DNA of 64,000 bases, taken from the NCBI RefSeq assembly GCF_027943255.1, contig NC_072894.1, positions 135,275,601 through 135,339,600 of the forward strand. The letters are read 5' to 3'. The position numbers were made by a program, and so were the translations under genes. The DNA is from Anastrepha obliqua (Eukaryota > Arthropoda > Insecta > Diptera > Tephritidae). The notes below the pieces were generated by a model. That model did not search any database, had not been told where the DNA came from, and saw only the letters and a list, made by a program, of their open reading frames with translations. Position 1 is the first letter of the stretch. Each line of letters starts with the position of its first letter. Shown here in pieces: positions 45,985-57,914 of this stretch.

Positions 45985-46640
45985 ACTGACACTCAGAGAT
46001 ATAGGTATCATTCACAAAAAGAGTAAACAAAAGGGGGCCAAGGACAAAAGCTTGCGGCAAACCGGAGCCAACAAAACAAGACGTGGAGGAGCCAGCCTTG
46101 CACATTACCTTTTGAGTTCTTCCTGAAAGGTAGTTCTAAATTAAAAAAAAAACTTTCAATTTGTAACTTTATTCGTAACTGAACTTAACAGTTGTGGTTA
46201 AAAACTCGATGTTTTACTTTTGCTTCTTAAGCCACGAATCTTTCGAAGCTTCCCGAAAAGCAAAATGTTACAAACGCAATGATCGAAAACGAAAGCAATG
46301 AGAAGATTCCAAATTAGGTATATAAAAATTTTTACTCAATAGTTACAAACATATGATTTTACTTAGCCGAGTTGCATTTTGATGCTGGTGATGGTTTTCA
46401 CGAACTTAGCAATGAGGGGTTTTCACAGATCTCACCAACAATAGTTCATCATAAGCTTGACAGATCTATCAGAAAATTCCAAAAAGGGCTTCAGCTTTTT
46501 GCAACAAAGATCATGATTTGACGAATGAAATGCCTTAGAGAAATCCAGCAGGAATTCAAGAGATATGTCACTACTGTCAATCTGTATTCTTATGACGGAA
46601 AGTATTTGTATCATAGCCGCTAAGATGCGGCCTATGCTTA
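45985..46640 (-). mobile_element. Jockey-like reverse-transcriptase core, interrupted
   Basis: The minus strand at 46640-46448 reads LEFLLDFSKAFHSSNHDLCC and FLEFSDRSVKLMMNYCW, matching L.DFSKAFD.VNH..L..KL..FG.S....L..YL. His replaces the second conserved Asp. After a 305-bp insert it resumes at 46136 with GRTQKV and GLPQAFVLGPLLFTLFVND, the GLPQGSVLGPLLF.LF.ND block. The catalytic YADD part is absent. The order of blocks shows one element broken by an insertion. Confidence 0.7.
46137..46441. mobile_element. 305-bp insertion into a LINE remnant
   Basis: Flanked by TAGTTC at 46131-46136 and 46442-46447, where the LINE reading frame gives the single motif NYL...GRTQ once the insert is removed. 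The interior is AT-rich, starts TAAATTAAAAAAAAAA and has no recognised coding or terminal repeats. Its class is unknown. Confidence 0.5.
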
Positions 46641-47519
46641 GGTCTAAACCCAGACTGCAAAAGGGACAAAAAATATTTTCCTGAAAAAATTATACAACTT
46701 GACTTGCAATCAACGACTCGCAATATAACTATAAATAGTAATATAAGAAATAAAATACGCTAGCGACTATGGCTTCTGGCCTAATTTTTATATTGTAATA
46801 TATTTATAATTAACCGAATTTTTGAAGCATAAATTACACACCTCAGTTTGAACTTATTGGAAAATTCGTGTATATGAAGATCAACATATTCAGACTACAT
46901 GACCAACCAGGAGCCAAGTGATTTCACTCTTATTTCTCTATGCTTCCTACTACATTCGACATATCAGCACCAAAAAAGTGGTTTACTATTCAAGATTACC
47001 ATTTATCTCGATATTTTTTGCACCTATTTGCAAAAGTAATTATCCCAAAGAAACAATTTGCTTAATCGCTCACAAACTTAATTAGTGCAAACAAAAAAAT
47101 GAGAGCAAAAAAATATTCTCGTCCACCAGACCATTATCGCAAGTTCTTAAACAAATTAAATAAGAAGAAAATAACACCTACAGCAACTCGCTTATGTTCT
47201 ATTCAAATCAAGCACTTTTCTTAACCACATGTGGACTAAATTAATGGAAATGTATGCTTTTATCGCATCACATCGAATTGCCGGCCATCACTGATAATTT
47301 ATCAGCTGCTTGAGACAGTTTATGGCGTTCATGGCGTGAAGTACGTACAGATGTAATAATAGAAGTGCTAAAAGATATCGTTTTACTGTTCAGAATAATC
47401 TTATCAAAATTAGTACATTTCATGACACGCGGTTTCAATAAATATTAACGACTTTGCAAAGTGTAATTAACCCATTACTGACCAAAGCGAAACTAAAAGT
47501 CTCATTTGCTTTTATTACG
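46641..47519. other. Non-coding stretch
   Basis: No supported gene or repeat. Confidence 0.45.
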
Positions 47520-47745
47520 CTTAATTGCATTATCATCATCATCACCATCATCATCAAGTCCAATTGCAGCTCGAGTGAGTTTTAGTTTCGTCCATAGTCC
47601 TCGTCCATTCTGCACTGCACGATTCATAGCAATAGACTTCCAACTCCTATTTCGTAGCTTTTTGAGGTCGGCTATGACTTGGTCCAGCCAGGTTAACCTT
47701 GGACGTTCTCTGAAAACCTTGAAGCCGTTTTCCTTAATTTATTGA
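47520..47745 (-). mobile_element. LINE ORF2 C-terminal tail
   Basis: The minus strand reads RERPRLTWLDQVIADLKKLR, NRSWKSIAMNRAVQNGRGLW then GLDDDGDDDDNAIK. GRPR.TWLDQV..DLK.L..RSWKS.A.DR..WR is a known C-terminal end of LINE ORF2 proteins. The acidic run comes from an ATC-type microsatellite at 47530-47557. The frame is open for over 70 codons, but nothing of the polymerase remains. Confidence 0.65.
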
Positions 47746-48954
47746 TTTTTTGAATTATGAAGTTGTTCCTGCAAACGAGCCGTATATATACCAATTAACT
47801 TCTGCTTCTTTGTCTTTTATTATAGGCTTCTTGCCTGTGTTTCTGCACGCAATCGAATTACCATTTAAAAAATAACTGACGTAGAAGTAGTACTCGTCCA
47901 CATTGGGTGATAAACCTGTCACTAAACCAATAAATTCGAATCTTGTTATCATAACTATTAGATTAGTTAACTTTAGTGCAGTAAAAGAAAATTTATGTAC
48001 AAAAGCAAGGGCAACCATTTACAGCTCGCCGTATGCTGATGGTTAAGTATTTTATGCATTATTTATAACCTTTGCAAACATTTTTATTGATTTCTGATTT
48101 TTAATTAGAATTTTTTTATCAAAATCATCAGTTCCATGACAAGGAAATAAAACTGTAAATATATTTAGTTATTTATATTTAAGAAGCGCTAAAATTTTCC
48201 ACATGCTGATGTTGATATTCCCACATACATGTAATATATTTTGCGCAAGGTATCAAAGGTCGAAAATACATTTTTTGCTCCTCAATTTCTTTAAATAAAA
48301 AATATTTTTCGACAGATAAAAAAATTTGTTTTATAACTTCTTGACAAAAATGTAAAATTTTTCCCAAAAAAAATTTTTTAATAAACATATTCTATCTTAA
48401 AATTTAACGAAAAATTTTAAATGTTGAAAAGAATCGGCGACGTTCCACTTCAACATTAAAAAAATCTCAAAATCATAATTTTTTTTCAATTTTTTCAGTT
48501 TACTTCTTCCTATACCTCAGCTTACAAATCAACCAATTTTTAAACAAATTTACAATAAAATACTTAGGTCACTTGACGTGGAGTCGGACTTAAATTTTTT
48601 TCATTGAGCCGTAACTACAAACGAATCAGTGCTATTCTGCCATGGAGTTCCGCTTTCACTGATTGGTGATGTGAAGTGTGATTTCAAGTGATATACATAG
48701 GTTAAATAACAAATATAAAATAAAAAATAACAAATTTAAAACAATAAATAAATAATTAATAATAAATAAATAAATATTCACGGATCACACCTTCAGTATA
48801 CAGTCTCTATAGCCGGTATGTGGTCCCGATTTTTGAAGCAAATTCAGTTAACTGAATCATTTAAATGCTCTATTTTATATAAAGTGTCTGTAAATATATT
48901 AGAGTTTACCGTTCCTTTGAAAAGTGCATATCTCTCATCCGGCGGAAGAAGGTT
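47746..48954. other. Non-coding AT-rich stretch
   Basis: No supported gene. TAAATAAATAA runs lie at 48746-48775. Confidence 0.45.
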
Positions 48955-49690
48955 ACGTTAGGCTAGCCAGGTTCCTTGTCTAAGACAAGTCACTCTATGA
49001 CCCTGAAGCCAATTGTGATACCTGCATTTGACTTCCATCCCCTAACTAAGATACCTAAACCACTTAGATCTTTTTAAGAAGGTAACGAGTCCCTTCAGTG
49101 AGACAATTTGAAAATTTCTCAGGTATTCAAAGAAATAATCGCCAAGATATTTGGCACGGCTTCTTTGAAGTGCAGAACATTCACAGAGGAGGTGTTGTAC
49201 CGACTCAATTTCTTCTTCATCTCCGCAACTCCTGCAGAAGTCATTGTCAGGTACACCCATTCTACTGGCTAGGATGCCAATTGTGCCCTGACACGTTATA
49301 ACACATGTGAGGACGTTGGTAGTTCATCTGCTGAATCTAAGCAGACATTTTGTCCTTTTAAGATTCAGTTTTGGCCAGAGCACTTTAGAGATCCTGCACT
49401 TAGTAGTCAGAGACCATCTGCTAGTGGTTTGCGCAATTACGCTCACGTCAGTCGCAGTGTACAGTTCGTTTAGAGAAATGCTTGCGTCCTCTAAGACTCG
49501 CCGAAGGTCAAACTCAGAGCCTTTCGTTGCATGTTCATCCGCTCTTTCATTTCGCTTCACTCCAGAGTGGCCGGAAACCCAAGTATTGGGTGTTCTGTGG
49601 TCGGATAAGCGAGAATGACCTCCTGCATTCTTTAGCACATCTTGAATTGGTGCGAGTTGAGGCCAGTGCTTGACTATCAACAGAAAAGGT
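48955..49690 (-). mobile_element. LINE 3' end: RNase H, Cys motif and 3' UTR
   Basis: On the minus strand, TWVSGHSGVKRNERADEHAT KGSEF (about 49590-49510) is RNase H, matching WV.GHSG..GNE.ADE.A. VPDNDFCRSCGDEEEIESVQ HLLCECSALQRSRAKYLG (about 49260-49150) is the terminal Cys motif. A stop follows at 49042. The trailing minus-strand DNA (GGCTAGCCTAACGTAACC) resembles a LINE 3' UTR. One frame change separates the two parts. The polymerase is missing, so this is a 5'-truncated copy, the usual result of incomplete target-primed reverse transcription. Confidence 0.75.
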
Positions 49691-51253
49691 AATGTTTGCT
49701 GGCGGAAGAAAATAACTCAAACAATTGAAAACTCGAAAAAAATGGGTTTTCCACCTGTTATGGTTAACAAAAAATTAACTTAAGCTAAGTGATGGAACAG
49801 AAATCTAGACTAAATGGGTCTTAAACAAAAATTTCTATACTGCTTTGTGTTCATATATTTAACACTTTTTTTATTTCAAACAAATATAAATTTATTAAAG
49901 CCCTCATACAATTACCATATTCACTTAAATTCACACACACAGAGTTACAGCAAGCAAGTCTTTTTCAAGCCATGAACCATCGAAAAGCAATACTTTTATT
50001 ATGAATAATAACAACAAAAAAGTTTACAACAACAGTGGCTGTAAATGTTGGCAGAAATATATTAATTACAAATATTGCCTACACAGACAAAAAAGCGCAA
50101 TGTCACACACAGTGTCTCACAAAAGTGTGATGGCGACAAAAAATGAGAAACTCTGAGCAAAAGAATATTATGGCACAAAAAATAAATTAAAAGAAAACAA
50201 CAAAACCAAAAAATGTTTGCTAAGGCGGATACATTTCTCACTAGTCCAATGGGCAGTTTGTGTGCCTAGAAGCAGATCTCAGTTACAGCGCTGCAAACGA
50301 CTTTCTAGGACATCTGTGCTACAACAGCTACAAAGTAGCCTGCATTGAACACCAACTTTTTGGGCATTGCTTTTGTGTGTTGGTGCTTTTTTTGTTTGTA
50401 TTTCTGTTTTTTTGTAATTTCTGTTATTGCGCACATAAAAGCCTCGAGAAGGCTGTATTATTTAACAAAACTAGTTGCTAGACAACTTTCCTTGCAATTT
50501 TCTACGCGACACAAGCAAATTCATATTCACTACCTATAATTGTCGCTTGACCGCTTAGATAATCCTTTGCGGCTTGCAACGTTTTAGCCAGATAAAGTTA
50601 TAAATTTTACATTTGACAGCAGCTGGCTCCGGAAGGGATCGCAGCGCAGCTCTATGGGCGCTTGGTGGCAAACAGTAAATGTGCACACTTTATTCTCCAC
50701 TCAGCTAATTGCTTGTAAACAACAATAAGTAAATGGAGCGAGCAGCTTTGTGCAGAATTGAAATTTACTATTAGCTTCTGACAAAGCATGGAAGCCGATG
50801 GACGGCAGCAATTAAAGTGCAATAAGATTGTAGCAAAATTTTATAGCTAAACGCTTTCAAGAGAGAAAATATTAAGCTATTATTGTGTCGACTTGAAATG
50901 AAATAAATATTTGAGTTAAGCGGTTTATGCAGCATCTTGGTTTCTGTGAAAGTTGGTTGCAAGGTGGAAAGGAGTCGCTTTGGTCGGATGTAAGCAGTTA
51001 AGTGCCACTGGCAACGCTTGCAAACAACCACCCAAATGGTCACCATAACAACCTTGCCACCTATTGTTTGATCAATAAGTTCATTCCAGCCAACTGGAGT
51101 CTAACTGCAGTTCAACTACAAATTGGTATGCGGGTAGAAAAAGTAAACAAAATTGACTTAATTTGAAAATTCTTGAAAAAAGGCAAAAAGGCAGCAGAAA
51201 ACAAATTTCCTATCAAATAAAGAAAAAACGGATTGAAAAACTCCAGCAAAACA
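49691..51253. other. Non-coding stretch upstream of the Pih1D3 gene
   Basis: Should hold the Pih1D3 promoter and 5' leader near its right end. No TATA box is evident. The 51150-51250 leader is A-rich (GAAAAAACGG, CAAAACA just before the ATG), a typical fly start context. A minus-strand frame at 50771-51046 was considered and not accepted. Confidence 0.4.
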
Positions 51254-52127
51254 ATGTCACTTTTCGAAAATCCCGATCACATACGCATGTTGCGCGACTT
51301 ATTCACACCACCTGAGGAGCGAGACAACTCTGACACCGATGACGACGAACCAATTGCCAGCACCGGCATACGCAACAATCTCAGTAAGTGTTCGAAAAGC
51401 TGAAAAATCTCACAAAAACATACAAAAAAAAAATAAGCATAAAGACCATAAAATCCACAAACATTTCTGAATGGCATGGCAATTTTGTAGCACCCGCAAA
51501 TATTGGCAAAGACAGCAATGAAGCGGGCGGCAAACAAAAACCAGCGCAGACCGAAAATGCACCTGAGCGACCAGTGCCAGCCAGCATTGAAGAATGGCAG
51601 CAACAGCAGGCGCGGGAAGACGCCGAGGTTTTAGAGACACGCCAGCGACCAGAGTACAGTATGACCTATAGACAAGCGGTGGGCACCGAGGACCTTTACT
51701 TGCAGGTACGACCAAGTAATAATGTGCAACACATATGAACTGTGCTGTGTGTGTGTGTAGATTTGTTGTTGCATGCTTCTATTTTGCGCCACCACATTTT
51801 CACATCCTTCACTTTATGCATTTTTTGTCTTTGCCACTCATTCGCCCGCTTTGTTGGTCACAGATGGGCAATCGCACTAATGCCACGGCCAGTTGTGAGG
51901 ATTTGCTGCTAGAAATACTGCTGCCGAACGAGACGACACCAGCGGATAAAATGGATTTGTCAATTACCGAAGATGAAGTGGATTTGGCGACGCCAATTTA
52001 TCGCCTCAAATTGCCACTGCCGCACAAGGTGAATGTGGATCGTTGCAAGGCCAAATACGATGCCGAACTGCGCAAACTCTGTCTGATTTTGCGACTGCAA
52101 CGTGAATTCGATTATGTGAACTTTTAG
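51254..52127 (+). CDS. Pih1D3: Pih1D3/DNAAF6-like dynein arm assembly factor, 3 exons
   Basis: Three exons join in frame: 51254-51383, 51491-51705 and 51864-52127. Donors are TCA|GTAAGT and CAG|GTACGA; acceptors are TTTGTAG and GGTCACAG. The introns are 107 and 158 nt. The product is 202 residues, starting MSLFENPDHIRMLRDLFTPP. Residues 21-100 are acidic then Gln-rich and probably disordered. TYRQAVGTEDLYLQMG (102-117), SCEDLLLEILLP (125-136), LATPIYRLKLPLP (156-168) and the end LQREFDYVNF match the conserved C-terminal CS-like region of PIH1D3/DNAAF6. In animals this cytoplasmic HSP90 co-chaperone helps preassemble axonemal dynein arms. In flies that would serve sperm tails and chordotonal cilia. 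The length fits the family. The start has an A-rich context (AAAACAATG) and is the first ATG of the exon. Identification is by recognition, not search. Alternative first exons are not excluded. Confidence 0.88.
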
Positions 52128-52229
52128 AAGCGCCGAGGCTAAGCTGTCCGGCCCGTTTGCCCGCCACTAACTACTGCGCCAAAAATTTATGCATTGCAGT
52201 GGATTTGTTTTTCGCTCTATTTTGTATGC

Positions 52230-52235
52230 AATAAA
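52230..52235 (+). promoter_or_regulatory. Polyadenylation signal AATAAA for Pih1D3
   Basis: AATAAA lies 103 nt past the Pih1D3 stop and is followed within 30 nt by TG-rich DNA (TTGTTGTGCAG, GTGTGTTTATG), the usual downstream element. It implies a short 3' UTR of about 120 nt. Confidence 0.55.
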
Positions 52236-52600
52236 TATTGTTGTGCAGCTAATAAATGTGTGTTTATGTATTAGTATATATGTGTGTGTGTATGAGTGCT
52301 CCTGTGTTGTGCACCACCTGTGTGGGCTCTGCAGCAGCTTAAAGCGAGTGAAGGCATCACGTTTAGCTGATTATGTGATGCAAATGTGATTTGGTCTAAA
52401 GCTGGCTCGTTATTTTGATGGTGCACAGCTGCGGTTGAGTCATTACAAAAAGACTGTGGAGGAATTAAAATATGGAAACTGCACGCTGTTAGTTTGAATG
52501 AAATTTTGCACGTTTAGGCAACAAATAATTTATGACTGATTACAATTATGATTGATTTTTATTTTTTGAAAATGAAAACAGTTACGATATAAAATGAAAT
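52236..52600. other. Non-coding stretch
   Basis: TG-type simple repeats at 52257-52295. No gene was seen. Confidence 0.45.
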
Positions 52601-53335
52601 GGGTTGGTGTCGAAATTCTGTATGTACAAAATTCTAAAAACAAAATTCTGCTTTTTAAAATTCTGTTTTTCTAAAATTCTGCTTTTTCAAAATTCAGCTT
52701 TCTAAAATTCTGCTTTCAAAATTCTGTATTACAAAATTCTGTATTAAAATAAAATATAACAATGTTAAAGAGGTAATGTAATTATTTAATTTATTATTAT
52801 TATTATTTTTTATTATTATTCGAGATATTAAATAAAAAATAATAATAATAATAATTTTTTCTTCAGTTTCGATAGAATCCACAGTATTTTTGCGTAGAAC
52901 TCCTTTTCGCGTGGGCGGTCTTCGGCCTCGGCTACGCAATCCACAATATTTTTGCGTAGAACTCTTCTAAAAAAAACGAACAGCTGCGAAGAATTATTAA
53001 GAAAAGAAATGAATTAAGTCACACTACATATTTAAAAAGAATTCCAAAAAATATTGTAATTGGCTAAACTATTATAAAATATTGTTATCGTTTAAACATA
53101 TATGTACATATGTATATTTATGGAATAAATGTTTATTTTGTTACCTCTTGTATGACGAAAATCACAAAACTTGAATAAAGCAGAATTGTTCGCATTAAAC
53201 ATGCAGAATTTTGAAAAAGCAGAATTTTGGAAAGCAGAACTTTATAAAAGCAGAATTTTAAAAAGCAGAATTTTTTTGCAATTTACAGAATTTTGTCACC
53301 CAGAATTTTGTAATACAGAATAATGACACGCTCCC
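52601..53335. mobile_element. Foldback-type element with 8-bp target duplication
   Basis: AATGAAAT flanks both ends (52593-52600 and 53336-53343). The left end GGGTTGGTGTCGAAATTCTG and the inverted right end GGGAGCGTGTCATTATTCTG match at GGG..G.GTGTC..TATTCTGTAT.TACAAAATTCT. The left arm (52611-52745) holds about nine AAAATTCTGCTTTTT-type units. The right arm (53180-53325) holds about nine units in inverted form (AAAAAGCAGAATTTT). The middle has a 27-bp direct repeat (52876 and 52938, 62 bp apart) around a GC-rich spacer and an AT triplet run. No transposase is present. The architecture fits foldback elements. The 8-bp duplication and GGG ends would suit a Mutator-, P- or hAT-related source. 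Confidence 0.8.
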
Positions 53336-53343
53336 AATGAAAT

Positions 53344-53954
53344 TTATTCTATTATATGTATATGCTGCTATTAATTTCAAGATCACTAAATTTAATCAAC
53401 TGACAAATGACGTGCGGTGATGAGTATTTTCTGATTGACTATCATTGAATAGCAGTTTATAGTGTTTGATTTTTTTTTTAATTTTGAGTTTTTAAGTAAT
53501 AATGGGTAGGAATGAGCTGGAAGAGAGACTTTTATGCTCTTTTCGAGAATCAGAAATGTATACTCAATACGAATAATAAGGACAGCAAACTGCCATCAGA
53601 TACTGAAAATATCCCTATCAAGTTAGTTATGTATATGCGACTTATGCTGAAGGACAGACAATCATTTCATTCCTAATTTGGCTTAACTGGTTTCTGGAGT
53701 TGCTCAAGCTAAATGAAAAAGTGCCTGGAAAATGTGCAAAGAAATGGGAAAATGCTTTGCTTGCGGCTGTGCTGATCTCAGTTATCAAAATTTTCAAAAG
53801 AAAAATTTTTCAAGACTGATTAATCTTTCAAAAACTTCTGGTTATGCAGTTTTAAGTATAATCAAATGTAAGTTTGAGGACGGACAAAAATCTCGTATAT
53901 TTTTGACAATTTTTTTTTACATACGAAGTTAAGAGTTTTCGGAATTGTTCATTT
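53344..53954. other. Non-coding stretch
   Basis: No supported gene. A short plus-strand frame at 53732-53932 has no domain or splice support. Confidence 0.4.
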
Positions 53955-54600
53955 CCAATTTTTTTGTTGTTATTGCTTTTACATTTATTTTCTTATTATT
54001 TTTTTATTGTAATTTTTTTTATTTATTTCCTTATTACATTTTTTTTATTATATTTTTTTTTATTTTCTTCTTATTATTTTTTTATTGTTGTTTTTTTATA
54101 TTTATTTTCTTGTTACTATTTTTATATTTTTATTTTTTTATTATTATTTTTTTATTTATTCTCTTATTATTAATTTTTTATTATAATTTTTTATTTTCTT
54201 ATTATTATTTTTTTATTGTTATTTTTTATTTTATTTTCTTGTTACTAATTTTCTATTATATATTTTTTTTATTGTCTTATTATTATTTTTATATTTATTT
54301 TCTTATTACTATTTTTTTATTTTTATTTTCTTGTTATTATTTTTTTATTTATTCTCTTACTATTAATTTGTGTATTATAATTTTTTTGATTTTATTTGCT
54401 TATTATTTTTTTATTGTAATTTTTTATTTTACTTTCTTATTATTAATTTTGTATTATAATTTTTTTATTTTCTTATTATTATTTTGATATTTATTTTGTT
54501 ATTACAATTTTTTTATTATAATTTTTTTTTATTTTTCTCTTTTTTTTCTTTTATTATTATGTTTTCATTATTATTTATTATTTCAAAACTTTTTTGGTCA
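53955..54600. repeat. T-rich, G-poor low-complexity tract
   Basis: About 640 bp of TTTATTTTCTTATTATTATT-like DNA with only occasional C and very few G on the plus strand. The 50-60-bp spacing of CTTATTATT blocks suggests an expanded simple repeat. It leaves long frames open (rich in Phe, Leu, Ile and Tyr) that are not genes. Confidence 0.8.
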
Positions 54601-57600
54601 ACTAATCTTCCTTCTATGAGCACTCGTGCCTTCATTTAGGTCATAAGTATCTTCCAACGATTGACTGGCGTACATTTATCGCGATATTTAAAGTAATATT
54701 TATTTAATATTTGCTGCTCATGTGCAACCAGTTTTGCCGCAGTTGCATACAAATGACAGAACTTCAAACCTCTTAAGCCTCATACTATGATTTCAAATTT
54801 TAACAAAATCCACTGGTTAGCTGTGGTGAATAGCAATATTTTTGGCGACAAGCAGTCTAGTCTTTAGAAGTCTACTTAAAAGGGCTTTAGTGGCTTCCAG
54901 TTGATGTACAAGTCGCGCTGTCTGGTAGATAAGCAAACCACTGCTTTTTGCTGTAAAAATACACAAAACTAATATTGTCAACTGCAGTTATATGAAATTT
55001 AAATACATAGTAGCTGGTTTGGAGTTACTCTTTCCATTTTCTCACTTATTAATATTTTACCTTTTTAAATCAACTTGCCGCGTAAAAGTTCAAGAGCTTG
55101 CTAGCTAGAATTACTACGAAATACTAAGTGCTGCCGCAACATATACACACAAATCATACATAAATATATGCAAAAATATTTTTCTTCTCAACAAAAAGCA
55201 TAAAGCAATGCCGAAAGTGACTCCGCGGTGAGTTATAGAGCACTCCTTGACATAAATGTAGTTTACATAGCATACATGAAGGCGCTCATACTAGCATTTC
55301 AGCAGCCAACGCGTGTACGCGCGCGGTGTACTTTTAGAATGCCACGGTTTCTCTTAAATTACATACTCTGTGCACACACATACACACTCTGAAATAACAA
55401 ATGTGTGCTATAAAAATTATTACTACCAACCAGGGTCGTAAAAAACGCGCTTATTACTTTGACTGCATAAATATAGCCTGCTAAGTAACATTGTGGCAAC
55501 GCAAACCAAGCCATGTTAAAATGAAATACTCAAACGAAGACACTGCAGAGGAAAATGCAGAGCAGCAAAAACATATTCAAAGTAATATTACAGCGGCGCT
55601 AAATGTGTTTTACTCACAAAGTTAATCTGGACGTTTATGCGGCTGTAAACAGCCTTTGCAAAAGTTTGCTTTAAAATGCGCCTAAAAGCAGCCAAATTAC
55701 AACGCGCGATTCAAGTGCCCACCTGTAGCTTGGGGGACAATTTATCTGTACTTATATACATACGCAAAAGTCTATTTTGGGAAGAATTTTTGCTCTATTT
55801 TTAGTTGTTAATTTTGGCCCCTTCCAGCGCTTTTTCTCGTGCAACCAGTCTAGTTTGTGGGTATTTGGATGAAATTGCTTTAAGCCAAGCAGCAGTTTTG
55901 GTTCATTTTTAGACTTGCGTTTGTTCGCATATGTGGCGGAAATAATTGTTAATGGCATGTATTGTGACTTTCTTATGGTCAATTTGAGCAGTGTAATGCG
56001 TGAAAGTGATAAGTTGGAAATTTCAGTACCAGGTCACAGGAGAGCTTATGTATCGACAGGAGCAGCAGTCTGTTAAATTATAGTAGAGCAATTGTCCATG
56101 AAGATTACAGAGCTTGATCTACCAAATGAATAACGCATTAAATTTTGGACAAATTTTTTTATCCATTTCGGTTTCAAAAATTGCTTCAGAAAATGCTCTG
56201 AGAGAAGCTATAATAACAGAGTAACTCCAAGCAAGTTGTTTTCCCATTTTCATTATTATAAAAAATAAAATGAACGCCAGATATATATTTTTTTTGTTTG
56301 TTTTTCAGGTTTTAGAAAAAATGCTCAATTGTTTTAATATGCTCAATATTATTTATTTATTTTTTCGTTCAGGTTGTTTATTTTTTCGAAATATACTAAA
56401 ATTACTAGGGTGGAATATTACAAAACAATATTAAAATAAATAAATAAAATGTGTATATATAAATATTTTCCAAAGTCATTCGAAAAAAATTTTTATATTT
56501 TCAATTTTTTTATTTACTCCTAAGTATTTCGGAAAAATCTTTTAAGCTGGAATTTATTTTTTAGTAATATAAATTTTTTTTAATTATTTTAAATTTTTTT
56601 AAATTTAATTTTAGTTTGTTCCGAATTTTCTTTCTACCAGAGAGCAACATATTTCAGTTACATCGAAATCGAAGAACATGACCCGAATAGCCCGGTTGAA
56701 TTGAAATGGAAAGCATCTATAAAAAGGGGATATTTACAACTTTCAATGCAAAATTAAAAAAAAAAAATCCGAAAAATATGCTTTTAAAAATTAATACTTT
56801 TTTTAAAGCTGAAAAAACTACCACTCGATTTCAAGCAAGAAATTCCATTGGAAGGTGCTCTAATTCATCTAATCTAAAAATATTTGTTACCTTTCTTCAC
56901 AATGTAAACGAAATAGATAATTAATTTTGTTTGATATTTCTATAGAATGTTTCTCAAAGAATTCCAATTTGCAAGCAAAACTTTTGCTTGTAGCCAATTT
57001 TGTAGTCAATACTACAATAAAAATATGTATACGCATGTAGTTGTGTGCATACACTACAGCTGTTCCATTCGAAGAGCTGCACAGCGAAACTATAAATTAC
57101 AAATTCGGAATGTTCCATACATTTGCAGTCAATCGGCATTAGAATTACAATCAGTTGCGAACTCACTTGGGTTGCCCGCATACAATTATATAATATTTTT
57201 ACTTCATTGCTGTCGACGTGTGCAGAAAAAAAACGTCAACACGAGTTGCCAATTTAGTCTCCTGAGCTCTGCTTAGGTCTACTGCTGAAAACAACTAGCA
57301 ATCAGCAAACTTTTCAAGCCTCTCGAGATCAAATCAAATGTTGGTGTGAAAGTTTCGAATAACTTATGTACATGAATTATGGCGCTCGGAGTCACATACG
57401 GAAAAGAGCTCATAATTCAGTTCTGATTTTCACAAACAGAGGTAAGAAAGTAATTGCGGTAATGCGAGGAGCTCAGCAGATTACTATATAAGTAAGTGTG
57501 CCATACACACAGCTGAGTGATAGTAAGAAAAGTGTAACAAGAAATGGTGGTGGAATAAAAAGTAAAAAAAGCACAGCGAATAAGAAGTGAAAACGACAAG

Positions 57601-57914
57601 TGAAGGAGGGGAAAAAAGTTAGACTTTGTTAAACAGGAGCAAGGCACTTACTTTTACACGGCTCGAATCTCTGTCCTGCGCTCTGCTTTGATAACCCTTT
57701 CGATGGCTTCGTAATCTAACACTTTTGGATTAGTATTACTGCTTTGGCAATAATAACAACAACCTTAGTACTTAATTAGAAAACATATGGAATTAAGTTA
57801 TTATTAAAAGTTATTGATTTTAAATCTTGAATAGGAAGATTTTAAATCTTTAAGGCCTTTCAAAAGGATTTCCGGTTATATGAAAACCGTAGCTTCAGTA
57901 GCTGATACAAATAT
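54601..57914. other. Long non-coding stretch
   Basis: No supported gene. Moderately AT-rich to 56.2 kb, then very AT-rich. Small frames, such as a 34-codon ATG frame at 55521-55625, have no support beyond being open. CACACATACACAC-type repeats lie near 55374-55388. Confidence 0.45.

Noticed and set aside
50771..51046. 91-codon minus-strand frame just upstream of Pih1D3
   Set aside because: No domain, signal peptide or promoter evidence, and it overlaps the probable Pih1D3 leader region.
53945..54487. 180-codon frame rich in Phe, Leu, Ile and Tyr on plus
   Set aside because: It is the translation of a T-rich low-complexity tract. Composition explains it fully and no membrane-protein family pattern is seen.
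55521..55625. 34-codon frame MKYSNEDTAEENAEQQKHIQ on plus with a good start context
   Set aside because: Hydrophilic and plausible, but isolated, very short, and without splice or homology support. Kept only as a note.
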